Shown: piece after piece, positions 31,545 through 39,368 of the stretch
Layout of the letters: the number at the start of each line of letters is the position of its first letter
How positions within the stretch are numbered: the stretch's first letter is position 1
IMG/VR virus record: IMGVR_UViG_3300003937_000060
Location: 1 to 39,368 of that record
Length of the DNA: 39,368 bases
Source of the DNA: a virus
Direction: 5' to 3' (one strand)
Notes under the pieces: generated by a model
The model's input: the letters and a program-made list of their open reading frames with translations, nothing else
Told to the model about the DNA's origin: nothing
The model's database searches: none
Program-made: the position numbers and the translations under genes

Positions 31545-31662
31545 ATGACGACTTTATTTCATATTTGACACAAAGTAAAGTATTACAACTTTGTGCCGTC
31601 TATGGTTCTGTCAAATATGAGATAGAGGACAATTTTTCATATATGAAAAAAAAGGCAGCGCG
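31545..31662. promoter_or_regulatory. cI/cro intergenic operator region
   Basis: Three nested symmetric elements: TCATATTTGACA (31559-31570) and its inverted copy TGTCAAATATGA (31609-31620); CACAAAGT (31569-31576) with ACTTTGTG (31588-31595); and the perfect 18-bp palindrome TTTTTCATATATGAAAAA (31633-31650) just before cI. TCATAT also occurs at the cro start (31541-31546). The repeated TCATAT half-site suggests operators for CI and Cro. Two TTGACA boxes face each other inside the outer repeat, but no good -10 can be assigned with confidence. Confidence 0.65.
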
Positions 31663-32343
31663 ATGGAATTGCATGAGTTAATAAAGACTGAAAGAACGAA
31701 GAGATTTAGTCTTGATGAGGTTGCAGCCACATTTAAAGAGTGGGGAATCGATTGTTCTTCATCTACTCTCTCAAGAATCGAACGTGGCGCGATCCCCAGC
31801 TGGCCAATCGTTGATGGTTTTTGCAAATTATTTGGCTGGTCTTTATCCGATCTCGAAAGAAAGCTCGGAAGAACTGTCAGTAACGAAAAACCACAAGTAA
31901 GTACGGAATCACCAAGAAAAAGACATGTGTCGTCTGCTATTGGAAGAGAAATCCCCATTGTAAGTTGGGTAAATGCTGGTGGCTGGGCAGAGAGCCCATG
32001 TATTGAGAGCTACAACCAAGAAAAACAATTTGTTACTGGAAAAATGCCTAAGAACACTTTCGGCTTGGTTGTGTCGGGAAACTCAATGGAAAACTGTGAA
32101 ATGAAAGAGACTTTCCCGAATGGAAGTTTAATTCTAGTCAATCCAGACATAGAACCCGAGATAGGCGACTATGTTGTTGCTGTAGATGAAGTGACTCAAG
32201 AGGCAACGTTCAAGCAATTACTTGAAGATTGTGGTAAAAAGATGTTGGTTCCACTTAATTCTCAATATCAAGTGATGAACGTGACAGAAACCACTATGAT
32301 AAAAGGTGTGGTATTTAGAAGTATTGTCGATAAGAAGGTCTGA
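31663..32343 (+). CDS. CI-type repressor with LexA/S24 autoprotease
   Basis: 226 aa. N-terminal HTH (about residues 14-45, FSLDEVAATFKEWGIDCSSSTLSRIERG). Cleavage site Ala105-Gly106 in SWVNAGGW. Peptidase S24 dyad Ser141 (VVSGNSMEN) and Lys184 (ATFKQLL). These features predict RecA-stimulated self-cleavage, that is SOS induction. It maintains lysogeny by repressing the divergent early operon. Ribosome site AAGG precedes the ATG, and a terminator lies 190 bases downstream (32534-32563). Confidence 0.93.
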   Translation: MELHELIKTERTKRFSLDEVAATFKEWGIDCSSSTLSRIERGAIPSWPIVDGFCKLFGWSLSDLERKLGRTVSNEKPQVSTESPRKRHVSSAIGREIPIVSWVNAGGWAESPCIESYNQEKQFVTGKMPKNTFGLVVSGNSMENCEMKETFPNGSLILVNPDIEPEIGDYVVAVDEVTQEATFKQLLEDCGKKMLVPLNSQYQVMNVTETTMIKGVVFRSIVDKKV

Positions 32344-32708
32344 TACATATACTTTCTTGTCATTTTTGATACAAAGAAGCTCAAGTTTGAATTTCCCATT
32401 TATGAAAAGATCGTTTACTATTGTGGCTATAGATAACGTTCAAAGCATGGTGGGTGATGTTGCTTCTGGTAATAAAAAGAAAAACACTAAGCTATGTTAT
32501 TGATTTAAAACAGATTTTAATAAATACAGATACAAAAAAAGCCGGTTGTGGCGACCGACTTTTCTTATGTGATAGGCAGCTGGAGACTAACCATAACACT
32601 CAAATTGTTGGTTATAATTCTAGCGGCCTATTCATGCATACGCAATAGAAAAAGTTAACTAATAATAACTTTTTTACATTGTGGTATCTGTCATCAGACG
32701 GAACGAAG
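32344..32708 (+). other. cI-repA intergenic region (no sure gene)
   Basis: 365 bp. It contains the hairpin terminator at 32534-32563 and a short frame at 32402-32503 (MKRSFTIVAIDNVQSMVGDV..., 33 codons, no clear ribosome site). There is a possible -10 TATAAT at 32613-32618, and an inverted repeat AAAAAGTTA / TAACTTTTT at 32649-32674 right before repA, which could be an operator or attenuator controlling RepA. Nothing here is secure as a gene. Confidence 0.4.
32534..32563. terminator. Bidirectional intrinsic terminator after cI
   Basis: Stem AAAGCCGGT / ACCGACTTT with loop TGTGGCG; seven T follow on the minus strand and TTTTCTT on the plus strand. One C-A mismatch on the plus strand becomes a G-U pair on the minus strand. 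It insulates repA from cI transcription. Confidence 0.75.
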
Positions 32709-35700
32709 ATGGCTAATCATATACTACTAGAATTGCATGAAGCCGAGGAAGCGCTCGGTTACATCTCTCCAGACTTACCTTATATAGACTGGTCCAAAAT
32801 TGGCCGGGCGCTATATTCTGAATACGGTGATGCGGCAAGGGACATATTTGAAGACTGGTCTGAAGCTGGATCTACATACGATAAACGCAGCTTTAATAGT
32901 TGGTGGAAAAACTTCCGCAATACAAAGCGTACTAGCTTTGGCTCTTTTATCCATGAAGCAATGCAAGCTGGCTGGAAGCCTGAACAAAAAGATCGTTCAG
33001 AGGAAGAGCAGCAGCGCATTGTTTCAGAGTACAAGAAACGCAAAAAAGCAGCAGAAGAGAAAAGAGCTCTAGCTGAGAAAGAACAATGGGAAGAGCTAAG
33101 TAAAGAAGAACAACTTTACCAACAATGGCCATCTAAGTTCTCACCGACTCAGTATATGCTGAAAAAGCAAATGGCTGACATAGGCCGATTTGTAGATGTC
33201 CGTTTAGGTAGAGACCGCTTTAATAATCAGTGCTTGGTTTGGCCGATCTACGAAAGGTTATTCAACCAAGGTCGATTCTGCGGCTTTGAACGTATTTTAG
33301 ATAAAAGCTTTAAAGTTGGTGATCGCGTCATCAACAAAGTTTCAAGTGATAATGCTCGCACAGATATTGGCTTTTGTACTTTCGGTAAGTTCTGCGACCA
33401 TGGACCCAAACGTGTCTGGGTTGTGGGTGGTTTTGCTGATGCTTATTCTGCACACATAGCAACTAACGAAGTTGTCGTGACTCCAATTGGTGAAGGTAAC
33501 ATTCCACACCTTATCAAGCGCCTTAAGTCTGAACATCCAGACGTCCAATTTATAGCTGCGCCTGATAATGATAAAGCAGGTATTGAGATGATTAACCGCG
33601 CAGGCGGTTACTGGACACTCCCACATACTGACGGCTACGATTGGAGTGACACTTTCTTAAATTTTGGAATGGATGCCGTTGCTGAACAGTTGAAAGCTAT
33701 CAACGGTTTTGAAACTATCTACTCAAATTCTCGCTATCTACAAGCGGAAATCCGAAAAGGTCTAAACCTGATTGACTCAGATATGGGAACAGGTAAGTCG
33801 ACTGTCGCTAAGAACTTCATCCAGAAAAACCCTCATTTTAAAACTCTAGTTATCTCGCACCGTGTTGCACTGGCTAAATCTCTCAAAGCTGGCCTACAAG
33901 GTGATAATGTTTCCGTTGAGTTTTACCAAGACCTCATCATCAAAGATCCGGTACCAGGCACTGATGCAAACATGGCTCTGCGTAACGCGCATGTTCTTGT
34001 TTGTTCTGTGGATTCACTATGGCGCCTAGCTGGTTCTAATTGGGATGTTGTTTTCGTTGATGAATTTGAACAAAACCTTACGCAGTACTATGCGAAAACA
34101 ATCCAATATGGTGAGCACTGCCTGAACTACTTGCAGTTCGTTCTTACGAACAGCGAAACGCAGATCTTAGCCGACGCTCACATGGGCGAGCTGGCTTTCG
34201 ACTTCTGCCATCACATCGGCATGCATTCTGGCGTGTACTTTAAAAATAGTTATCAAGTAGCTCAAGGCAAAAAAATGTTTGTTTATGAGTCGAAAGATCA
34301 TCTGCTTGAAGAAGTCATGCAGCAAGTTATGGCGAAAGGTAAACGATACATTTACGCCAACTCAAAAGAGCAAGTGAAAGCGATTGGTACTGCTATTGAG
34401 CAGGAAAGAGAGCGTAAACACTATGACGGCTCGGTATTGGTTGTTCATGCGGATGTGACCGGGACAGATGAAGTAAAAACGGCACTGGAAAATATCAATG
34501 CCATCGTTCCTAAACTTGACATTCTGATCGCTTCACCAACTCTCGGTACCGGATTCGATATCAAATCTGACACTCACCAGTTTGAAAAAACCATCGGCTT
34601 TTTATCCTCTCGCGTTGGCACAGCAGAAGAAGGTCACCAAGGTCTTAACCGAGCACGTGACGTTCAAGAATTTCATGTCTATCTCGACAACGCAGAGAGA
34701 AGCGAGCCAACAGACCCTATTTACATCCAAAACAAACTGGTTGAAGAAGTCTCTGCAGAGACAATGAAAGTATTATCAATCGATCCTACGACAGGCGACT
34801 TTACAACTCGCAACGCTTTATATGAATGGCTTTTCTGTAAAGTTAAAGCCAAACAGAACGAATCATCTAACCGCTATCGCTCTCGCTTTTTAGAACTGGC
34901 AAAGAAAGGTGGTTATGAAATCATTCAAGTAGCTAAGCAAAAACTGGCAGCTGAGTTTGGTTCAACTGTTAGGAAAGAAGCAAAGGACCGAAACAACCGT
35001 ATCGACCTTCGTGACATACAAGACGCACCTGTTCATATTGGTGAAGCTTTCCAAACAGCTATGCGAAATGGTGAAGATTACACCGTGACTGAGATTGTGA
35101 AATCAAAAGTTAACTTTGACTTGCACCTCGATGCTGCTAATGAAGAGCAGCTCGAGTGTCTGCTTCCTTTTGCACAAGAGGTTTACGAAAACTTTGGCCA
35201 CGATGGTGCTAACGCAAAAATTAATGATGTGGATAGTGCACTCCAAATACCAGAGAACAAGCGTGATGCAGTCCTAACGGCCCTGACTTATAAGCAAAAC
35301 AAACATCGCTTTGTTGACTCAATTAAAAAGCTTTCATGGGTTAACGTAGACGCTCACTCTGCTCAAGCGTTCGACATGAAAGACGTTCAACACGCTGAAA
35401 GCCGAGTTAGCTGGCGTCACCTTTCTATCAAACGGGCGCACTTGATCAAGCTTCTCCAGATAGCTGGTATCGATGAGCAATTGAACTACAACGGCAAACA
35501 ATGGACCGCTGATGCACTAAAACCTGCACTTTATGAGTGGCTTCGTAAGCAATCCACTAAAGATCGGCTTTTCAAGTATTCAGGCATATCTGTTTCTGCA
35601 AATATCTTGGCGAATCCAGTGCAATGGTTTAACAGCCACTTGCGCTCTTTTGGTGTGCCTATTGAATCACGCAAGAAACGCATTGGCTCAGGTAAAATTG

Positions 35701-36335
35701 TCAACTCCTACTTTGTACATCTACCGGAATGGGAAGCAGTGAAAGCACTTGTTTCGCTACGTTCTCAAGGTATCGAAGAAAGTCTACAAGACGCAGAAAC
35801 ACTTGATATCGAAACGATCCAACGGCAAGTTGCATCTTTTATCAATGAATTAAGCACAAGCAAATTTAAACAAGGCTACAAGGTTCGCTTTGACAAACTC
35901 GATGAGCAATGCCGCTTAACTGGCCTGGTGGATTTGCGTGACGATTTAGCAGCAGCGTTTGCGCCATTCACACAAGAAATTAAGGATCTGGTAGCACCAA
36001 AATATGATCCACCTTCGCCACTGTTTATTAATAACAAAATTGCGCAGGGTGGATCATCTATTCAAGCAAAAGATAACAGTAATAACGGGCCTTTAGCGTA
36101 CATTGAGGGAGAGGAGAAGAGGCTTTCCTTTGAGTTTCCAGAAAAAACCACCAATGTACTCAGTCGTAATCATCGTGACGTAGTTTATGAAGTGGCCAAC
36201 ATTGCTGTGAATGAATACCAGCTCGACGCCACAAAGGTCGTACAGGTCATGCTTGAATATGGGTTAGAAAACATTAAGAACAGCGCACTGGCTTGGGCAG
36301 GCTCCGTTAAACAGGCGATTATGGAAGGTATTTAG
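32709..36335 (+). CDS. repA: RepA-type replication protein (primase/helicase, N15-like)
   Basis: 1208 aa from ATG 32709 (N15 RepA is 1324 aa). N-terminal PriCT-like domain (about 15-90, ISPDLPYIDWSKIGRAL...). A Toprim-like region at about 235-315 has GGFADAYSAHIA and APDNDKAG. A helicase domain follows with Walker A DMGTGKST (358-365), ISHRVALAK, and VVFVDEF (449-455), of the origin-binding-protein type. It combines priming, helicase and origin recognition. In N15 the origin lies within repA; that may hold here but no origin is identified. An upstream in-frame TTG at 32679 is less likely as start. Confidence 0.9.
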   Translation: MANHILLELHEAEEALGYISPDLPYIDWSKIGRALYSEYGDAARDIFEDWSEAGSTYDKRSFNSWWKNFRNTKRTSFGSFIHEAMQAGWKPEQKDRSEEEQQRIVSEYKKRKKAAEEKRALAEKEQWEELSKEEQLYQQWPSKFSPTQYMLKKQMADIGRFVDVRLGRDRFNNQCLVWPIYERLFNQGRFCGFERILDKSFKVGDRVINKVSSDNARTDIGFCTFGKFCDHGPKRVWVVGGFADAYSAHIATNEVVVTPIGEGNIPHLIKRLKSEHPDVQFIAAPDNDKAGIEMINRAGGYWTLPHTDGYDWSDTFLNFGMDAVAEQLKAINGFETIYSNSRYLQAEIRKGLNLIDSDMGTGKSTVAKNFIQKNPHFKTLVISHRVALAKSLKAGLQGDNVSVEFYQDLIIKDPVPGTDANMALRNAHVLVCSVDSLWRLAGSNWDVVFVDEFEQNLTQYYAKTIQYGEHCLNYLQFVLTNSETQILADAHMGELAFDFCHHIGMHSGVYFKNSYQVAQGKKMFVYESKDHLLEEVMQQVMAKGKRYIYANSKEQVKAIGTAIEQERERKHYDGSVLVVHADVTGTDEVKTALENINAIVPKLDILIASPTLGTGFDIKSDTHQFEKTIGFLSSRVGTAEEGHQGLNRARDVQEFHVYLDNAERSEPTDPIYIQNKLVEEVSAETMKVLSIDPTTGDFTTRNALYEWLFCKVKAKQNESSNRYRSRFLELAKKGGYEIIQVAKQKLAAEFGSTVRKEAKDRNNRIDLRDIQDAPVHIGEAFQTAMRNGEDYTVTEIVKSKVNFDLHLDAANEEQLECLLPFAQEVYENFGHDGANAKINDVDSALQIPENKRDAVLTALTYKQNKHRFVDSIKKLSWVNVDAHSAQAFDMKDVQHAESRVSWRHLSIKRAHLIKLLQIAGIDEQLNYNGKQWTADALKPALYEWLRKQSTKDRLFKYSGISVSANILANPVQWFNSHLRSFGVPIESRKKRIGSGKIVNSYFVHLPEWEAVKALVSLRSQGIEESLQDAETLDIETIQRQVASFINELSTSKFKQGYKVRFDKLDEQCRLTGLVDLRDDLAAAFAPFTQEIKDLVAPKYDPPSPLFINNKIAQGGSSIQAKDNSNNGPLAYIEGEEKRLSFEFPEKTTNVLSRNHRDVVYEVANIAVNEYQLDATKVVQVMLEYGLENIKNSALAWAGSVKQAIMEGI

Positions 36336-36399
36336 GTATGGTTAATAAAGTCATTCATAAGGGCTAACGATTGGACTGGTGTTTTATCGCAGTGTGAGG

Positions 36400-36428
36400 A
36401 TGGAAAGGTAGTTTACCTACCTTTCCAT
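36400..36428 (+). terminator. Perfect 12-bp hairpin downstream of repA
   Basis: ATGGAAAGGTAG-TTTAC-CTACCTTTCCAT, followed by TTGGGC. The stem is perfect but the U-tract is poor. It may end the repA transcript or be a processing or protein-binding site. Confidence 0.5.
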
Positions 36429-36590
36429 TTGGGCTTAATCCACTAAACAATCAATTATGTAGATTAGTCCTTTTATATATAAATTTGGATTTAATCTAAA
36501 TGCTAAAAAAAAAGACTTTATCACTTTTTTAAACAAGGATTTAGAGCTACTAAAAAGCATAATCACCAACTTTAATTTTCAATATTGAAT

Positions 36591-36620
36591 TTGCCAAGCG
36601 GGTGACTACTGTTCTATAGT
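36591..36620 (+). promoter_or_regulatory. Promoter for the small RNA candidate
   Basis: -35 TTGCCA (36591-36596), 18-base spacer, -10 TATAGT (36615-36620). Start predicted near 36627. Confidence 0.55.
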
Positions 36621-36626
36621 CTTGTC

Positions 36627-36723
36627 TGTAGGTATCAACAAGATACGATAGGTCGTCACGTTCAGGTAGTTGCCGCTACCTTAGCTTAGCCCTGACTTAA
36701 ACCCCGCTCTTAGTGGGGTTTTT
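36627..36723 (+). ncRNA. Candidate small regulatory RNA
   Basis: About 97 nt from a sigma70-type promoter to an intrinsic terminator, with no start codon-ribosome site pair. Three hairpins: GTATC-AACAA-GATAC (from 36632), GGTAG-TTGCCG-CTACC (36665-36680), and the terminator stem AAACCCCGC-TCTTA-GTGGGGTTT with T5 (36699-36723). It sits between repA and the protelomerase gene, so replication or immunity control is plausible. The family is not recognised. Confidence 0.55.
36699..36723 (+). terminator. Intrinsic terminator of the small RNA
   Basis: Stem AAACCCCGC / GTGGGGTTT with loop TCTTA, followed by TT and further T (TTTTTG). Strong and correctly oriented for the plus strand. Confidence 0.85.
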
Positions 36724-37025
36724 GTTTATATGAAGTACACCTAAAGATAATGCATACTTCTTTGACTACCTTGATACAAACCCTTACTGCATCTAGCGTA
36801 GTGGAATATAAGATAGTGCTCCGGCCTTAGATTTGCAAGGTACAGGTTTGGGATGAGTTGTTGATAACTAAAGAAGAAGCAAAGAACGAGTCAGTAAATA
36901 CTAACCTACAAAAGGTGTGTATAGCGGATGATAAAAAATTATAAGTTTTAGATTGGTCGGTATTTAATCTCCCTAAAAAATATTTCTCTTGATTTTTAAT
37001 CGGAATTTAAAAGCAGTTTATGATC

Positions 37026-37067
37026 AAAAAAGCGCACCTATTCGTCATATATCGAGCGCGCTTTTTT
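37026..37067. terminator. Bidirectional terminator downstream of the protelomerase gene
   Basis: Arms AAAAAAGCGC (37026-37035) and GCGCTTTTTT (37058-37067) around a 22-base loop, with U-tracts on both strands. It ends the protelomerase transcript (minus) and any plus-strand transcript from the repA side. Confidence 0.75.
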
Positions 37068-37099
37068 TAGCCATGGAAAAATCAGTTTTCTTTTCTACG

Positions 37100-39175
37100 T
37101 TATGAAATTTTCAAGTCTCGATACAGAACAAGAGTAGAGTCCTTACTGGCTTTCTTGCTAGGAGTCCAAACCTCACATATAGCTTGCCCTTTTATCATGA
37201 TTCGTGAGTACCACATACCACCGTCTTTGGTAACTAATGGTGCTGGTGGCTTTTCTGGTAAGGCTTTGCGGTACACGAACTCATTCCAAGCTAATTTGAA
37301 TGCATCCATGACGTTTTTAGGTTCTTTACCTACGCTAATTTGCCAACTCTTATCTTCAATGGTTACGTCCACCAGCCAAGTACCATCATCTTCTTTATGG
37401 CCCTTCATCTTAGGTTTGATCACTGTTTCATCTTTAGGTTTGGTTTCTACCACCTCTTCGGTCGTATTGTTTGCAGGTGTTGTTTCCGCTTTGGCTTCTT
37501 CTGCCGCTTTCTTTGTTCGAACGGATTTGCTATCCATAATTGCATCGATAGACCAATCAAGTTTTAAAGCATCTTCCATTAACGCTAAGTAGTCTTTGAC
37601 CATCTTGTAGTTACGAGTTTTTCCTTCGTGGTCTCGACGAATATCTATAGCTTTAATCACCTGGTAAGGATCGTTTTCAAGCATGGCAATGACAGCTTCG
37701 TGCAACTTTATTCGAGCGGAAGTGCCTTTTATCCAGTCGTTCTCTGACATAGCTTTAACGGCTTCAATGCGGCGCTTATCAGAGTCCACAACTAACGGCT
37801 CCCAATTCTTACCAGCGTTTAACACTTTGAACTGCATATAGTGTGTTTGAGCATCGGTGTCATGGTGACCAAGTAGCTCCTTATAGAACATGTTTTCGTC
37901 TTTGCTTTTCCAACGAGGGTCATCTTTAAAGAAGAGTTCAAAGCTAATCTTTGCGTAAATTGCTCGCGTATCTTTGAACAGCCACTCACGATGGATGGGC
38001 TTTCCGTCAGTAGTTATTGGCACGTTTTCAAATAGGTCACGAACAAACTCATTAAGAGGTCTTGCCGTTCTATTTGCTACCAACTGGTTAACCGAGTACT
38101 GTCTAGTCGGTTCCAGAGAGTTCAATGCAAGAATATTAGGGAACATGCGCAACCTGTGTATTGCTTCAAGCACTTTGTTCGCATCGGTTAAGGTGTAAAT
38201 GGTCATTTCATCATCTGTCATACCACCACGTTTTTTCGCTTGGCCTACAAATTTCAATCTGTGGTTATCAACCTTTTTAAACTCACCTTGGAACAGCACT
38301 TCGATGGCCCTACGTCCAGTGGCCAGCGCAACACCAGCTGCAACGGCTTCCCATCTGTCTACAGATGAAGGGCTTAATATTAAATCAAGAGCCTGCATAG
38401 TTTTCGTATAGTCAATTTCAATCGCAGCCTCTTTTTTCTCAGTTAAAGATCGCTTCTTCTCTGCAGAGCCAGTATCCCTTGCAAATGCATCCTTACGTAA
38501 GTGACGCATCACTTCATGGTCAATTTTCAGATCAGCTAGTTGGCTGTAAAAACCCGGTATCTGATTGATTACTTCGTGCAGGTGCTTGATTTTCTCAGCT
38601 CGCTCCGAGGCTTTTAATGGCTTTAATGTTTCCAGTTCGTTAGACCATTCAGGGAGTGTTTTAATGCGCTCATTGATGACGCTGGCATAACGACTTGTTT
38701 CTGGAGTTATACCTTTTAAGTTTTTCTCTAGGGCTGTAACCAGTTTGAGTTTTTCAATAAGAACCTTCCACGTTTTACGAGTTTCATCAAGTGAGAGGTC
38801 TTCCCAACTATGCAACATGTAAGCACACAATGGGTACTTGTTCCTCATTCGCTCAATCGAATCATCGAAAGCGTGGTGTTTTACACCGTTGGCACTTACA
38901 GCATTCCTAACATCTTTTAGGTATGAAGATGCCATGTTTAGAGAGATTGAATGCTCTTTGTTTTGCACTCTCTTACCGTATAAAGCGGTTATAACCTTTT
39001 GGGCAGCACGCTTATGCTTTGCTGTTTTTTGACCTTGAGGAAGGTCACTCAAATCAATAGCTCTTACCTCTTCTAGAAACTTTTTGATGAACTCTGCGAA
39101 GTTAAATTTACGTCTACGACGATCAATATTATCTGAGTCATTGAATGATTTAGGATCAACTGTGTTCGCACTCAT
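37100..39175 (-). CDS. telN: Protelomerase (hairpin telomere resolvase)
   Basis: 691 aa (N15 TelN is 631 aa). Tyrosine-recombinase catalytic set in order: Arg289 (TGRRAIEV), Lys in VGQAKKRGG (314-315), Arg404 (FKDTRAIYAKI), His437 (LGHHD) and the nucleophile Tyr446 (THYMQF), nine residues after His437 as in XerD. N-terminal helical DNA-binding region 1-250; C-terminal extension after 550 with Lys/Thr linker (EEAKAETTPANNTTEE) and a small beta domain. It cuts the palindrome (39321-39368) and rejoins strands as hairpins. Good GGAG ribosome site. Family call is firm; the symbol follows N15 usage. Confidence 0.95.
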   Translation of the reverse strand: MSANTVDPKSFNDSDNIDRRRRKFNFAEFIKKFLEEVRAIDLSDLPQGQKTAKHKRAAQKVITALYGKRVQNKEHSISLNMASSYLKDVRNAVSANGVKHHAFDDSIERMRNKYPLCAYMLHSWEDLSLDETRKTWKVLIEKLKLVTALEKNLKGITPETSRYASVINERIKTLPEWSNELETLKPLKASERAEKIKHLHEVINQIPGFYSQLADLKIDHEVMRHLRKDAFARDTGSAEKKRSLTEKKEAAIEIDYTKTMQALDLILSPSSVDRWEAVAAGVALATGRRAIEVLFQGEFKKVDNHRLKFVGQAKKRGGMTDDEMTIYTLTDANKVLEAIHRLRMFPNILALNSLEPTRQYSVNQLVANRTARPLNEFVRDLFENVPITTDGKPIHREWLFKDTRAIYAKISFELFFKDDPRWKSKDENMFYKELLGHHDTDAQTHYMQFKVLNAGKNWEPLVVDSDKRRIEAVKAMSENDWIKGTSARIKLHEAVIAMLENDPYQVIKAIDIRRDHEGKTRNYKMVKDYLALMEDALKLDWSIDAIMDSKSVRTKKAAEEAKAETTPANNTTEEVVETKPKDETVIKPKMKGHKEDDGTWLVDVTIEDKSWQISVGKEPKNVMDAFKLAWNEFVYRKALPEKPPAPLVTKDGGMWYSRIMIKGQAICEVWTPSKKASKDSTLVLYRDLKIS

Positions 39176-39207
39176 GGCTAACTCTCCATCGACAAGAAAT
39201 TAATAAA

Positions 39208-39236
39208 AGGTTACACGGCAATAAATTGATTGTCAA
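39208..39236 (-). promoter_or_regulatory. Protelomerase promoter
   Basis: -35 TTGACA (39236-39231), exactly 17 bases, -10 TAACCT (39213-39208), start near 39201, 26 bases before the gene. GTTACAC, the sequence also present in the telomere arm, overlaps the -10 at 39210-39216. Confidence 0.7.
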
Positions 39237-39271
39237 ATAATCAAATAGTTACTTTTTAATACAGCAAAATA

Positions 39272-39281
39272 GTAACGTTAC
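39272..39281. repeat. Palindrome GTAACGTTAC, copy 1
   Basis: Perfect 10-bp palindrome between the protelomerase promoter and the telomere palindrome. A second identical copy lies 45 bp away, at 39317-39326, overlapping the arm of the telomere site. Candidate protelomerase-binding flank element (N15 has flanking repeats around telRL). Confidence 0.55.
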
Positions 39282-39320
39282 ATGAGGGTAAATATTCTTG
39301 CGTCATGTACTGCACTGTAA

Positions 39321-39368
39321 CGTTACACAATACTAAACATTTACGTAAATGTTTAGTATTGTGTAACG
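39321..39368. other. Telomere resolution site palindrome (tos/telRL type)
   Basis: Perfect 48-bp inverted repeat; the centre lies between 39344 and 39345 within TTTACGTAAA. Arms read CGTTACACAATACTAAACAT then TTAC, and the exact complement to the window end. The palindrome touches the edge, so it may be longer; GTAACGTTAC at 39317-39326 fits continuation. Next to the protelomerase gene this is the expected substrate for hairpin formation. A linear-plasmid end read through a hairpin, or an internal virion site, would look the same. Confidence 0.88.

Larger units (their letters stand above)
36336..37025 (+). other. Intergenic region after repA with small RNA candidate and hairpins
   Basis: About 690 bp with no convincing protein gene. 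It holds the repA-end hairpin (36400-36428), the small RNA candidate (36627-36723), and AT-rich sequence at 36470-36590 and 36890-37020. A 26-codon frame near 36755 lacks a ribosome site and is not called. Confidence 0.5.

Noticed and set aside
31565-31614. Facing TTGACA boxes as definite cI and cro promoters
   Set aside because: No acceptable -10 hexamers at 16-18 bases; the boxes may only be parts of the operator repeat.
32402-32503. 33-codon frame between cI and repA
   Set aside because: No convincing ribosome site and no recognisable similarity; mentioned only in the intergenic entry. It could be revisited if transcripts are found, because small anti-repressors exist in related phages.
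37155-37592. 145-codon plus-strand frame opposite the protelomerase gene
   Set aside because: Antisense to an obvious conserved gene; low-complexity Ser-rich translation with no ribosome site.
1-39368. CRISPR arrays, insertion sequences, rRNA, integrase, toxin-antitoxin pairs
   Set aside because: No array-like repeats, transposase or integrase motifs, rRNA-like sequence, or recognisable toxin pair was seen on reading both strands.

Overview
The window is most of the genome of a temperate, tailed (contractile-tail) phage whose prophage is very probably a linear plasmid with hairpin ends. It resembles the Vibrio/Halomonas VHML, VP882 and phiHAP-1 group. Three things support this: a protelomerase gene (37100-39175, minus), a perfect palindrome of at least 48 bp at the very end of the window (39321-39368), and a large N15-type RepA primase/helicase (32709-36335). 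No integrase is visible. The host is probably a Vibrio-like gammaproteobacterium; that is inferred from the phage type, not from any host gene.

Layout. Positions 1-24140 hold the late genes, all on the minus strand, so in transcription order they run from high to low coordinates: a Com-like zinc-finger gene and adenine methyltransferase, holin, SAR endolysin, overlapping spanins, second holin, candidate cos region, a lambda-type head module (Nu1, A, W, B, C with internal Nu3-like start, D, E, FI, FII, Z), then a P2-type contractile tail module (V, W, J, I, fibres, fibre chaperone, sheath FI, tube FII, E/E' with a -1 frameshift, tape measure, start of a U-like gene cut by the window edge). Just upstream (24335-24460) a sigma70-type promoter is followed about 90 nt later by an intrinsic terminator, the arrangement of lambda pR'-tR'. 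This suggests the whole late block is controlled by antitermination.

Positions 24487-31544 (minus) are the early operon: a Cro-like regulator, two uncharacterised proteins (one a candidate Q antiterminator), a Lar-like zinc ribbon, several small unknowns, an RdgC homologue, SSB, a C5-cytosine methyltransferase and a DUF4406 protein. Divergent from it on the plus strand is a CI/LexA-type self-cleaving repressor (31663-32343), with operator-like inverted repeats between the two. RepA follows on the plus strand. The 760-bp gap after repA holds a candidate small RNA (about 36627-36723) and several hairpins. The protelomerase gene then reads back towards repA, with its promoter squeezed between the gene and the telomere palindrome.

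How it fits together: CI keeps the lysogen. RepA replicates the linear plasmid and protelomerase resolves replicated telomeres. On SOS induction CI would be cleaved, the early operon expressed, and late genes switched on. Two DNA methyltransferases, a Lar-like protein and RdgC make a probable restriction-avoidance/recombination set. No partition genes are in the window; they and the rest of the tail genes presumably lie beyond its ends. The least-described part is the com-methyltransferase leader, where RNA hairpins abut both start codons in a way that recalls the Mu com-mom translational switch.
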